Positions 57,160 to 64,000 of a stretch of 64,000 nt of DNA are shown piece by piece (within the stretch, counting starts at the first letter, position 1; the number at the start of each line of letters is the position of its first letter). The notes below the pieces were generated by a model. That model was not told the DNA's origin. It did no database searches and saw nothing but the letters and a program-made list of their open reading frames with translations. Both the position numbers and the translations under genes were made by a program. Origin of the DNA: Streptomyces rubrogriseus (GTDB lineage: Bacteria; Actinomycetota; Actinomycetes; Streptomycetales; Streptomycetaceae); assembly GCF_027947575.1 (NCBI RefSeq), contig NZ_CP116256.1:4092001-4156000 (forward strand), written 5' to 3'.

Positions 57160-57945
57160 ATGCCGTCCATGTATCCGCCGCCTTCCGGGGCCGTGCCCCG
57201 TTTCGACGGACGCGTCGCCGTGGTCACGGGCGCGGCAGGGGGGATCGGCGCGGCTGTAGCGCGACGGCTCGCCGACGAGGGGGCCCGCGTCCTGGTCGCC
57301 GACATCGACACGACGGAAGGGGAGCGCACGGCCCGCGCCATCCGGGACGCCGGGGGAGAGGCGATGTTCCACCCGACCGACGTGAGCGACGAAGAGTCCT
57401 GGACCGCGGCGCTGGACGCCGTTCGCGGAGCCTACGGTCCCGTCTCCGCTCTCGTCTCCAACGCCTACGCCGTGCGCGTCGCCCCCGCCCACGACACCAC
57501 ACTCGACCAGTGGAACCAGCAGCTCGGTGTCACGCTGACCGGCGCCTTCCTCGGCTTTCGCGCCTGCCTGGACGACTTGCGCGCCACCCGTGGCAGCGCC
57601 GTCCTGGTCTCCTCGGTCCACGCCCTCGTCGGACTGCCCGGCCGCCCCGCCTATGCCTCGGCCAAGGCCGGACTCACCGGACTGGCCCGCCAGTTGGCCG
57701 TCGAGTACGGGCCCGACGTCCGGGTCAACGCGCTGCTGCCCGGTCCCGTCCTCACGCGCGCCTGGGACGGTATCGGCGAGGAGGACCGGCGGCGCAGCGC
57801 CGAGCAGACCGTCGCCGCGCGGCTCGGGCGTCCCGAAGAGGTCGCCGGGGCCACGGCTTTTCTGCTGAGCGAGGACGCGTCTTTCGTCACCGGCGCATCG
57901 CTGGTCGTCGATGGCGGCTGGAGCGCCTACAAGACCTCTTCCTGA
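57160..57945 (+). CDS. SDR, probable galactose (aldose) 1-dehydrogenase
   Basis: 261 residues from ATG 57160, which has GGAG six bases upstream; ATG 57088 is possible but would add a segment encoded by CGTTC repeats (57108-57127). Classical SDR: VVTGAAGGIGAAVARRLADEGARVLVADIDT (NAD-type Asp), VSNAYAV where NAG is usual, catalytic Ser in LVSSVHALVG and YASAKAGL. By context it oxidises galactose to galactonolactone, the first step of the De Ley-Doudoroff route; L-fucose or L-arabinose dehydrogenase is the alternative. First gene of the five-gene operon. Confidence 0.82.
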   Translation: MPSMYPPPSGAVPRFDGRVAVVTGAAGGIGAAVARRLADEGARVLVADIDTTEGERTARAIRDAGGEAMFHPTDVSDEESWTAALDAVRGAYGPVSALVSNAYAVRVAPAHDTTLDQWNQQLGVTLTGAFLGFRACLDDLRATRGSAVLVSSVHALVGLPGRPAYASAKAGLTGLARQLAVEYGPDVRVNALLPGPVLTRAWDGIGEEDRRRSAEQTVAARLGRPEEVAGATAFLLSEDASFVTGASLVVDGGWSAYKTSS

Positions 57946-58023
57946 ACCGTGCCAGTCCCGCGGAGGACGCCCGTGTCCGGTCTCCCGACCGGCCGACGGT
58001 GCCGGACCGCACCAAGGAGAAGC

Positions 58024-59169
58024 ATGAAGATCACCCGCATCGAGACGTTCGCCGTGCCGCCGCGCTGGCTGCTGTGCCGTGTCGAGACGGACGACGGCGT
58101 CGTCGGCTGGGGCGAGCCCATGGTCGAGGGCCGTGCGGCCACTGTTCGCACCGCCGTGGAGGAGCTGTCCGAACTGCTCGTCGGCCAGGACCCGCTGCGT
58201 ATCGAGGACCACTGGCAGACCATGTCCAAAGGGTCGTTCTACCGTGGCGGTCCGGTTCTCTCCAGCGCCGTCGCCGGACTCGACCAGGCACTGTGGGACA
58301 TCGCCGGCAAGGTGTACGGCGCCCCCGTGTACCAGTTGCTCGGCGGCCCCGTGCGTGACCGGGTCCGGGCCTACACCTGGGTCGGCGGCGACGAGCCCGC
58401 ACGGATTGCCGAAGCCGTCCGGGAGCAGGTGGAGGCGGGTTTCACCGCCGTCAAGATGAACGCCTGCGGCCGGATGAACCGGCTGGCGACCGTCCGGGAC
58501 ATCGACGAGGTCGTCTCCCGTGCGGACGCAGCCCGGGAAGCCCTCGGCGACGACCGGGACTTCGCCGTCGACTTCCACGGCCGCTTCACCGTCGCCAACG
58601 CCGCCAAAGTGCTGCCGCACCTCGCCCCGTACAACCCGCTGTTCGTCGAGGAACCCGTACTCCCCGAGTACACCCACCGGTTGCGGGACCTGACCGCGTC
58701 GTCCCCCGTACCGCTGGCCCTCGGCGAGCGCCTCTACTCGCGCACCGACGTCCTGCCCGCCCTCACCGCCGGAGTGGCCGTCCTCCAGCCCGACCTCTCG
58801 CACGCCGGCGGCATCTCCGAGGTCCGCCGGATCGCCGCGCTCGCCGAGACATTCGACGTACTCATGGCACCGCACTGCCCGCTGGGGCCCGTCTCGCTCG
58901 CCGCCAGCCTCCAAGTCGCCTTCGGCACCCCGAACTTCCTGATCCAGGAGCAGAGCATAGGCATCCACTACAACGTGGGCGCCGGTCCGCTGGACTACCT
59001 GGTCGACACCTCGCCGCTGCGGTTCCACGACGGCCACCTGCTGCGCACCGACGTCCCCGGCCTCGGTATCGAGGTGGACGAGAAGGCGGTCCGCGCCGCC
59101 GACAACACCGTCTCGGACTGGCACAACCCGGTGTGGCGGCACACCGACGGCTCCTTCGCCGAATGGTGA
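58024..59169 (+). CDS. dgoD: D-galactonate dehydratase
   Basis: 381 residues, enolase superfamily. It follows the E. coli DgoD pattern almost throughout: MKITRIETFAVPPRWLLCRVETDDGVVGWGEP, FYRGGPVLSSAVAGLDQALWDI, YTWVGGD, metal Asp and catalytic His in DFHGR (about residue 182-184), metal Glu residues in FVEEPV and ALGERL, the second His in APHCPLGP (about 282), then QEQSIGIHYN and a C terminus NPVWRHTDGSFAEW. It converts D-galactonate to 2-keto-3-deoxygalactonate. AAGGAGAAGC precedes ATG 58024. Second gene of the operon. Confidence 0.95.
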   Translation: MKITRIETFAVPPRWLLCRVETDDGVVGWGEPMVEGRAATVRTAVEELSELLVGQDPLRIEDHWQTMSKGSFYRGGPVLSSAVAGLDQALWDIAGKVYGAPVYQLLGGPVRDRVRAYTWVGGDEPARIAEAVREQVEAGFTAVKMNACGRMNRLATVRDIDEVVSRADAAREALGDDRDFAVDFHGRFTVANAAKVLPHLAPYNPLFVEEPVLPEYTHRLRDLTASSPVPLALGERLYSRTDVLPALTAGVAVLQPDLSHAGGISEVRRIAALAETFDVLMAPHCPLGPVSLAASLQVAFGTPNFLIQEQSIGIHYNVGAGPLDYLVDTSPLRFHDGHLLRTDVPGLGIEVDEKAVRAADNTVSDWHNPVWRHTDGSFAEW

Positions 59170-59215
59170 CCCGGCCCGGTGCCCCCGCCCGACCCCGACT
59201 TTTCTGGACGTGACC

Positions 59216-59884
59216 ATGAACGCCCCGCAGCCCCGCGCCACCGACAGCTTCTCCGCCGTGCTGCGGCGCACCCGGCTGGCCGCCATCGTGCGCGGCCCGG
59301 ATGCCGACGCCGCGCTGCGCGCCGTCCTGGCCCTGCTCGACGAGGGCGTGTCCCTCGTCGAGGTCTCGCTCAACACCGCCGACGCCCTCGGTGTCATCCG
59401 CCGGGCCGTCGCCGAGGCCGGTCCCACGGCCTTCGTCGGCGCGGGCACCGTGCTGACCGAGGACGACGTCGCCCGCGCCCGGGAGGCCGGCGCGAGCTGG
59501 ATCGTGACTCCCGCGCTCACCGAGTCCGTGGCGGCCTCGGCCCGAGTCGGCCTGCCGGTCCTGGCCGGCGCCCTGACCCCGACCGAGGCCGTCGCCGCCC
59601 GGCGCGCCGGAGCCGACGCCGTCAAACTCTTCCCCGCCTCGATCGGCGGCCCCGCCTACCTCAAGGCCCTCCGCGACCCCTTCCCGGACCTGCCCCTCGT
59701 ACCGGTCGGCGGGGTCGACCCGACCAGCGCCGAGCAGTACCTCGCGCACGGCGCCGTCGCGGTCGGCGTCGGCTCCCCGCTGGTGGGCGACGCCGCGCAC
59801 GGCGGCGACCTGGACGCCCTGCGCGAACGCGCCCGCCGCTTCGTCGAACTCTGCGCCGCCGACACCGCGCGGGGACAGGCATGA
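59216..59884 (+). CDS. dgoA: 2-dehydro-3-deoxy-6-phosphogalactonate aldolase
   Basis: 222 residues, KDPG/KDPGal aldolase family: LAAIVRGPDADAALRAVLALLDEGVSLVEVSLNT (catalytic Glu), GAGTVLTEDDV, and the Schiff-base Lys in ADAVKLFPAS (about residue 135), then VPVGGVDP. It splits KDPGal into pyruvate and glyceraldehyde 3-phosphate. ATG 59216 is preceded only by a weak TGGACG. The gene overlaps the kinase by ATGA (59881-59884), so both are co-translated. Confidence 0.92.
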   Translation: MNAPQPRATDSFSAVLRRTRLAAIVRGPDADAALRAVLALLDEGVSLVEVSLNTADALGVIRRAVAEAGPTAFVGAGTVLTEDDVARAREAGASWIVTPALTESVAASARVGLPVLAGALTPTEAVAARRAGADAVKLFPASIGGPAYLKALRDPFPDLPLVPVGGVDPTSAEQYLAHGAVAVGVGSPLVGDAAHGGDLDALRERARRFVELCAADTARGQA

Positions 59885-60870
59885 GCACCGGTCCCGACAC
59901 AGGGCGCGTCGCCGCAGACGTCCTCACGTTCGGCGAGACCATGCTCGCCGCACAGCTGCCCGGACCGCTCGCCATCGGCGCCGAGGCCCGCACCACCATC
60001 GCCGGTGCCGAGTCCAACGTGGCCATCGGCCTGGCAAGGCTGGGCCACCGGGCCGCCTGGGCGGGCCTGGTCGGCGACGACGAACCGGGCCGGCTGATCC
60101 TGCGCACACTGCGCGGCGAAGGCGTCGAGACCTCGCACGCCGGCGTCCGTCCCGAGGCACCCACCGGTGGCATGCTCCGTGAGCGACGTGTCGCCGACCT
60201 GGTCCGCGTCCACTACTGGCGCCGCCACTCCGCCGCCTCCCTGCTCGCCCCGGCCGATCTCGCGCCAGCCCTGGACGCCGGCGCCCGGATCCTGCACCTG
60301 ACGGGCATCACCTGCGCGCTCGGCCCCGGTCCGCTGGAGGCGGTGCAGGAGGCCGCCGCCCACGCGCACGCCGACGGCTGGACCGTCGTCCTGGACGTCA
60401 ACCACCGGCAGCGTCTGTGGGCGGCCGAGGATGCGGGCAAGGCCTTGCTGCCGCTGCTGGAGCACGTCACCGTCCTGATCGCCTCCGACGACGAACTCCC
60501 CGTCGTCACCGGCGCTTTCGCCGAGCAGCCGCAGGGTGAGGAGGCCGCCGTGGACGCGCTGCTGGCGGCCGGGGTGCGGGAAGTGGTCGTCAAACGCGGG
60601 GGAGCGGGAGCCGCATTCCGCGACCGGGACGGATCCCGGTACACAGTCCCCGCCCTCAGGGTGCCCGTTCGGGACACGGTGGGAGCGGGCGACGCGTTCT
60701 GTGCCGGCTACCTCTCGGGTCTGCTCGACGGCCTGCCCCCGGACGGACGCCTCGACCGCGCCAACACCCTCGGTGCGTTCGCCGTCGCCTCGGACGGCGA
60801 CTGGGAGGGCCTGCCCCGCCGTGACGAACTGGGTCTGCTCGCCGCCGCCCCGGGCACCACGATCCGCTGA
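59881..60870 (+). CDS. PfkB-family sugar kinase, probable 2-keto-3-deoxygalactonate kinase
   Basis: 329 residues. Ribokinase-type fold: TFGETMLAAQLPGPLAIGAEARTTIAGAESNVAIGLARLGHRAAWAGLVGDDEPGR and the catalytic anion hole DTVGAGDAFCAGYLSGLLDG (Asp about residue 265). KDG-type feature VLDVNHRQRLWA. By context it phosphorylates KDGal, replacing the unrelated DgoK of enterobacteria. Start overlaps the aldolase stop. Fourth gene of the operon. Confidence 0.9.
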   Translation: MSTGPDTGRVAADVLTFGETMLAAQLPGPLAIGAEARTTIAGAESNVAIGLARLGHRAAWAGLVGDDEPGRLILRTLRGEGVETSHAGVRPEAPTGGMLRERRVADLVRVHYWRRHSAASLLAPADLAPALDAGARILHLTGITCALGPGPLEAVQEAAAHAHADGWTVVLDVNHRQRLWAAEDAGKALLPLLEHVTVLIASDDELPVVTGAFAEQPQGEEAAVDALLAAGVREVVVKRGGAGAAFRDRDGSRYTVPALRVPVRDTVGAGDAFCAGYLSGLLDGLPPDGRLDRANTLGAFAVASDGDWEGLPRRDELGLLAAAPGTTIR

Positions 60871-60900
60871 CCCGTCCACCACCACCGGGAGCGCCTCACC

Positions 60901-61773
60901 ATGACCGATCTGTCGCCCTTGGGCGCACCGGACCGCCTGGAGCTCGGCGAGGGCATCCGCTGGGCCGACGGCCGGCTCGTCTGCGTCGACATCCTCACCG
61001 GCCGCCTGCTCACCCCGGACGGTGACGGCACGGCCCCGCTGCGGACCCTTGCCCGCCTGGACGTACCGCTCGGCGCGGTGGCCCCGGTCGCCGGCCGGCC
61101 CGGGACCTGGATCGCGGCCGCCGGCACCGGCATCTGCCTGCTCACCACCGGCACCGATCCCGAGTGGCTCGCCGACCCCGAGCGGTCCGCGCCGACCGCG
61201 ATGCGCATGAACGACGGCTGCGCCGACCCGCACGGCCGCTTCTGGGCCGGGAGCATGGCCTACGACGGGACACCGGACGCCGGCTCCCTGTACCGGACCG
61301 GCCCCGACGGCTCGGTCACCCGGGTCCTTGACGGCATCACCATCCCCAACGGTCCGGCCTTCGACCGGAACGGCACCACCATGTACCTCGCCGACAGCGC
61401 GCGTGGGCTCGTACGGCGCTACTCAGTGGACCCGCGCGACGGAGACCTCGGCGAGGGCGAGGAGTTCGCCCAGGTCACCGAGGGCAGCCCCGACGGCATG
61501 ACCGTGGACGCCGAGGGTGCTCTGTGGACGGCGGTCTGGGGCGCGGGCGAGGTCCGCCGATACCTGCCCGACGGCACCCTGGCGACCGTACTGCGCCTGC
61601 CGGTGACCCAGGCCGCAGGCGTCTGCCTCGGCGGCGACGACGGGCACACCCTCCACGTCACGACGGCCCGGGTGGGACTCGCCGCCCCCGGACCACTCGA
61701 CGGGGCGGTGTTCCGTGCCCGGGTGGACGTGCCCGGCCTGCCGACGGCCGCCTACCGCTCCACGGCGACCTGA
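60901..61773 (+). CDS. SMP-30/gluconolactonase family sugar lactonase
   Basis: 290 residues, six-bladed beta-propeller. Metal ligands by family: Glu in LELGEGIRW (about residue 16), Asn in MRMNDGCADPHGRFWAGSM (about 103), Asn in TIPNGPAF (about 150) and Asp in GSPDGMTVD (about 200). It would hydrolyse galactonolactone to galactonate, between the SDR and DgoD. Begins 30 bases after the kinase; ATG 60901 follows GGGAGCG. Last gene of the operon, ending before a strong hairpin. Confidence 0.93.
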   Translation: MTDLSPLGAPDRLELGEGIRWADGRLVCVDILTGRLLTPDGDGTAPLRTLARLDVPLGAVAPVAGRPGTWIAAAGTGICLLTTGTDPEWLADPERSAPTAMRMNDGCADPHGRFWAGSMAYDGTPDAGSLYRTGPDGSVTRVLDGITIPNGPAFDRNGTTMYLADSARGLVRRYSVDPRDGDLGEGEEFAQVTEGSPDGMTVDAEGALWTAVWGAGEVRRYLPDGTLATVLRLPVTQAAGVCLGGDDGHTLHVTTARVGLAAPGPLDGAVFRARVDVPGLPTAAYRSTAT

Positions 61774-61795
61774 CCGCCGTACGCCCGACATGCCT

Positions 61796-61832
61796 GTGCC
61801 CGGTGCCTCGGCGGACCCGAGGTACCGGGCAC
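61796..61832. terminator. Strong bidirectional terminator
   Basis: GTGCCCGGTGCCTCGG (61796-61811) pairs with CCGAGGTACCGGGCAC (61817-61832): a 16-bp stem with a single G-U pair and a five-base loop, between the convergent galactonate operon and the aldose-epimerase-like gene. Confidence 0.88.
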
Positions 61833-61849
61833 GGGTGTATGGGCAAGGC

Positions 61850-63121
61850 TCAGCCGGGCAGCACCGCCACCGTTCCCAGGACGTCCCTTCCGCAGCACAC
61901 CTCCACGCGCACAGCGCCCGGGTCCGCGCGCAACCGGGTGTCCAGCACCAGGGGTGCACCCGCCCCGCACTCACCGACGGGCAGCCGCCGGAGCACCCGG
62001 CCGGCCATGTCCCGCAGCAGTACGGCGGCCGTGCCGCCGCCGGACAGCACGCACACGCCGGTCACCTTCCCCCCGGCGTAGGTGAGCGGCTCGCTCCACC
62101 AGGCGTGCGCGCCGACCGAGGTCACCGCGCCGAGCCGGGGACCGAGGGACACCGTGCCGTCCAACGTGGTGGTGTCGCCGGGCGCCAGTTCCCGGTACGG
62201 GCCGAGCGCCTCGCACTCCACGACTCGGTGACGTGGCCGCAGGCCCCCCAGGTGTTCCAGCGGCGCGTCCAGTGGGTGTTCCATCCACACCTCGGCCCGC
62301 GAGCCGTCGTCCGGGTACGGAGCGTCGGGGTCGACCGGAAAGCGGTAGGTCCAGGTGCCGGCCGGGCCGACGTGGGCGATCCACCCCACCGCGTCGGGGA
62401 AGCCGACCTTGCCGACCACGTCCTGCGCCGGGACGTGCAGGACGTCGCCGTGCTGCTCGACGCGCGGCCGGCCGGTGCCCGCGACCAGGTCGGTGACCGG
62501 CGCGCCCGCCCCGGACGTCCCCAGCCAGACCCCGTCACCCGGCCGCTCGGCGGGATGCCCAGGCAACTGGGTGACGTTCCACAGCGCCCACCGGACGGTC
62601 CGCGGCGAGACGTTGTCGGCGCTGAGCCTCAGCGCGAAGTCGCACCGCCCGGACGCGAGAGTGATCCGGCGGGTCAGGCGCAGCCCGGTCCGTGGATCGT
62701 CGCCGCTGGTGAGGGTGATGTCGGCGCGCGAGCCGTCGTGGGCGACGTCCACCTCGCAGGCGTACGCCCCCGAGTCCAGGACGGGGTCCGGGGGACCCGC
62801 CCACTCCTCGGGACCCGACCAGCCCTGAGGGGCGGGCCAGGTCTTGTCGCCGCCCCAGTTGTGCCACGCCGACATCGGGCCGTCGTGGGGGCCGACGGCA
62901 CGCGGATCCCGGGCGTTGAGCGCCTCGTCCAGGAGTTCCGGGTTGCGGTGCAGGAACTCGCGGCCGTCCCGGACCGCCGACAGGAGGCGGCCGCCCAACA
63001 CGGGGCTGAGCACCAGGCTGATCAGGCCGTTGCCCACCTCCACGATCTCGTGTCCGGCGCGCGCCCGCCGGAAGGCGCTGACCCTGCCCTGGTCGGCTCG
63101 GTGTGCGGGTGTACTGCTCAC
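61850..63121 (-). CDS. Aldose epimerase/DUF4380-like protein
   Basis: 423 residues with a galactose-mutarotase-like beta-sandwich: EIVEVGNGLISLVLSPVLGGRLLSAVRDGREFLHRNPELL at the start, then GPMSAWHNWGGDKTWPAPQGWSGPEEW, characteristic of DUF4380-type proteins, and a beta-rich C terminus. His and Glu residues that could act in catalysis are not certain. The family is thought to bind or epimerise sugars. GTG 63121 follows AAGGAG. It is 26 bases downstream of the alcohol dehydrogenase on the same strand and convergent with the galactonate operon. Confidence 0.75.
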   Translation of the reverse strand: MSSTPAHRADQGRVSAFRRARAGHEIVEVGNGLISLVLSPVLGGRLLSAVRDGREFLHRNPELLDEALNARDPRAVGPHDGPMSAWHNWGGDKTWPAPQGWSGPEEWAGPPDPVLDSGAYACEVDVAHDGSRADITLTSGDDPRTGLRLTRRITLASGRCDFALRLSADNVSPRTVRWALWNVTQLPGHPAERPGDGVWLGTSGAGAPVTDLVAGTGRPRVEQHGDVLHVPAQDVVGKVGFPDAVGWIAHVGPAGTWTYRFPVDPDAPYPDDGSRAEVWMEHPLDAPLEHLGGLRPRHRVVECEALGPYRELAPGDTTTLDGTVSLGPRLGAVTSVGAHAWWSEPLTYAGGKVTGVCVLSGGGTAAVLLRDMAGRVLRRLPVGECGAGAPLVLDTRLRADPGAVRVEVCCGRDVLGTVAVLPG

Positions 63122-63147
63122 TGAGGTGCTCCTTGAAAGGCGTGCGG

Positions 63148-64000
63148 TCAGTTCTCGAAGACGAGGCAGACCTTGCCGGCGGCGCGGCCGGCCGCCGCCT
63201 CGTAGGCGCGCTGGGCCTCGGCGAGCGGGAAGCGGTCGCTGACCAGCCGCTCGGGGTGCAGCTCCTGCCGGGCGAGCAGTTCGGCCAGCCGGGTCATGCC
63301 CTGTACGGAGGTGACCCAGGAACCGGAGATGAGCACCTGCTTGTGGAGGACGTCGTCCGAGACGTCGAGACTCATCTGCCCACCCTCGCCCACGAGTGCG
63401 AGCCGGCCGCGTACTCGCAGTGCCTTGAGGGCGAGGGAGCGGGCCGCGGGGTGACCGGAGCAGTCCACGGCCGCTTCGACACCGGTGCCACCGGTCAGCT
63501 CCAGCACCCGCTCCAGCGGCTCGGCGGAGGAGTCGAGCACCTCGTCGAACAGCCCGAGCGAGCGGGCCCACTCCATCCGTTCGGGGACGACCTCGGCGCC
63601 GTACACGGTGCGCACACCGAAGGCGCGGGCGACCATGGCAGCCGCCGCGCCGACCGGGCCGAGCCCAGTGACCAGCAGTCGGTCCGCGCCGCTCAGGGCG
63701 ATTCGGGAGAGTGCCTCGTAGACCGTGCCGATGCCGCAGGCGATGAAGGCACCGTCGACGTAGGTGAGCGGCTCGGGCAGCGGGACGCAGGTGTTCTCCT
63801 CGGCGAGGAGGTACGGGGCATGGCCCCCGTCGCGCTGCCAGCCGTAGGCGGCGCGGGACTCAGAAGTGCACCCGATGAAGTAGCCGCGCGCGCACTCGTC
63901 GCACTGGCCGCAGCCGGAGATGTGGTAGACGGCGACCCGGTCGCCGGGCTTGAGTCGCTTGCAGCCGGGGCCCACGGCGACGACCTCACCCGCCGGCTCG
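63148..64000 (-). CDS. Zinc-dependent polyol/alcohol dehydrogenase, 5' end beyond window
   Basis: Only the last 284 codons are inside. Medium-chain dehydrogenase: EPAGEVVAVGPGCKRLKPGDRVAVYHISGCGQCDECARGYFIGC with the four-Cys structural zinc loop, cofactor fold LLVTGLGPVGAAAAMVARAFGV, VDCSGHPAARSLALKALRVRGRLALVGEGG. The N-terminal catalytic Cys/His lies outside. The sequence resembles sorbitol/threonine dehydrogenases. It precedes the epimerase-like gene in a probable sugar operon. The stop is at 63148-63150. Confidence 0.9.
   Translation of the reverse strand, partial: EPAGEVVAVGPGCKRLKPGDRVAVYHISGCGQCDECARGYFIGCTSESRAAYGWQRDGGHAPYLLAEENTCVPLPEPLTYVDGAFIACGIGTVYEALSRIALSGADRLLVTGLGPVGAAAAMVARAFGVRTVYGAEVVPERMEWARSLGLFDEVLDSSAEPLERVLELTGGTGVEAAVDCSGHPAARSLALKALRVRGRLALVGEGGQMSLDVSDDVLHKQVLISGSWVTSVQGMTRLAELLARQELHPERLVSDRFPLAEAQRAYEAAAGRAAGKVCLVFEN

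Noticed and set aside
56806..59625. 939-codon open frame on the minus strand
   Set aside because: Runs antisense through the FadR gene, SDR, dgoD and aldolase, all with clear family motifs; its product is low-complexity and the openness is a by-product of high GC.
1..64000. CRISPR arrays, tRNA/rRNA genes, integrase or phage attachment sites
   Set aside because: No regularly spaced repeats, cloverleaf-like sequence, rRNA motif or integrase-type ORF was recognised on either strand.

Overview
The window is very GC-rich, has strong third-position G/C bias, GTG starts, AGGAG-type ribosome binding sites and typical actinobacterial families (ROK, Gfo/Idh/MocA, MmyB-like HTH, Spo0M, sugar ABC importers without their own ATPase). 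It reads as a Streptomyces (or close relative) chromosome, accessory/arm-like rather than core: no rRNA, tRNA, CRISPR array or replication genes were seen.

Layout. 1-5.3 kb: a secreted GH27 alpha-galactosidase running off the left edge, a small conserved-type protein, then a methyltransferase and an ABC-F ribosome-protection-type ATPase, each preceded by a short leader ORF and hairpin suggestive of antibiotic-responsive attenuation. 5.3-10 kb: DeoR regulator, DUF4406 and two Nudix hydrolases, GH29 fucosidase, S51 peptidase. 10-17.7 kb: a six-gene minus-strand alpha-galactoside uptake operon (two permeases, binding lipoprotein, GH36 alpha-galactosidase, ROK regulator, Gfo/Idh oxidoreductase). 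17.8-22.8 kb: a compact class I lanthipeptide locus, precursor then full-length LanB then LanC, with no transporter, protease or immunity gene beside it. 22.8-28.8 kb: alpha/beta hydrolase with AraC regulator, VOC protein, MarR regulator with twin operators facing a frameshifted oxidoreductase, LysR regulator with acetyltransferase. 28.8-35 kb: a five-gene catabolic operon (SDR, amidohydrolase, DUF59, Zn alcohol dehydrogenase, ABM monooxygenase) divergent from an AcoR/MimR-like activator; it looks like the accessory part of a propane/acetone-type monooxygenase operon with the oxygenase missing. 35-42 kb: DLH-like protein lacking its nucleophile, TetR/TetX-like pair with a tetO-like operator, Spo0M, two CNNM/CorC membrane proteins.

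42.3-47.7 kb is a decay zone: a carboxylesterase broken by two frameshifts, a stop and an internal deletion, transposase-like remnants and a truncated HxlR gene lie among intact small genes. 47.7-56 kb: a TetR/SDR pair with three palindromic operators, a beta-trefoil protein, a kinase-like protein, a SUKH protein, and two successive divergent SDR/MmyB-like modules. 56.2-61.8 kb: a FadR-type regulator and a five-gene operon that encodes the complete De Ley-Doudoroff galactose route (dehydrogenase, lactonase, galactonate dehydratase, KDGal kinase, KDPGal aldolase), followed by a strong bidirectional terminator and a convergent aldose-epimerase-like/alcohol dehydrogenase pair.

Together the two alpha-galactosidases, the importer and the galactonate pathway suggest coordinated use of galactose-containing glycans; many adjacent regulators with visible operators make the window rich in testable control circuits. 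All functions are from motif reading and family knowledge; no database search was run.
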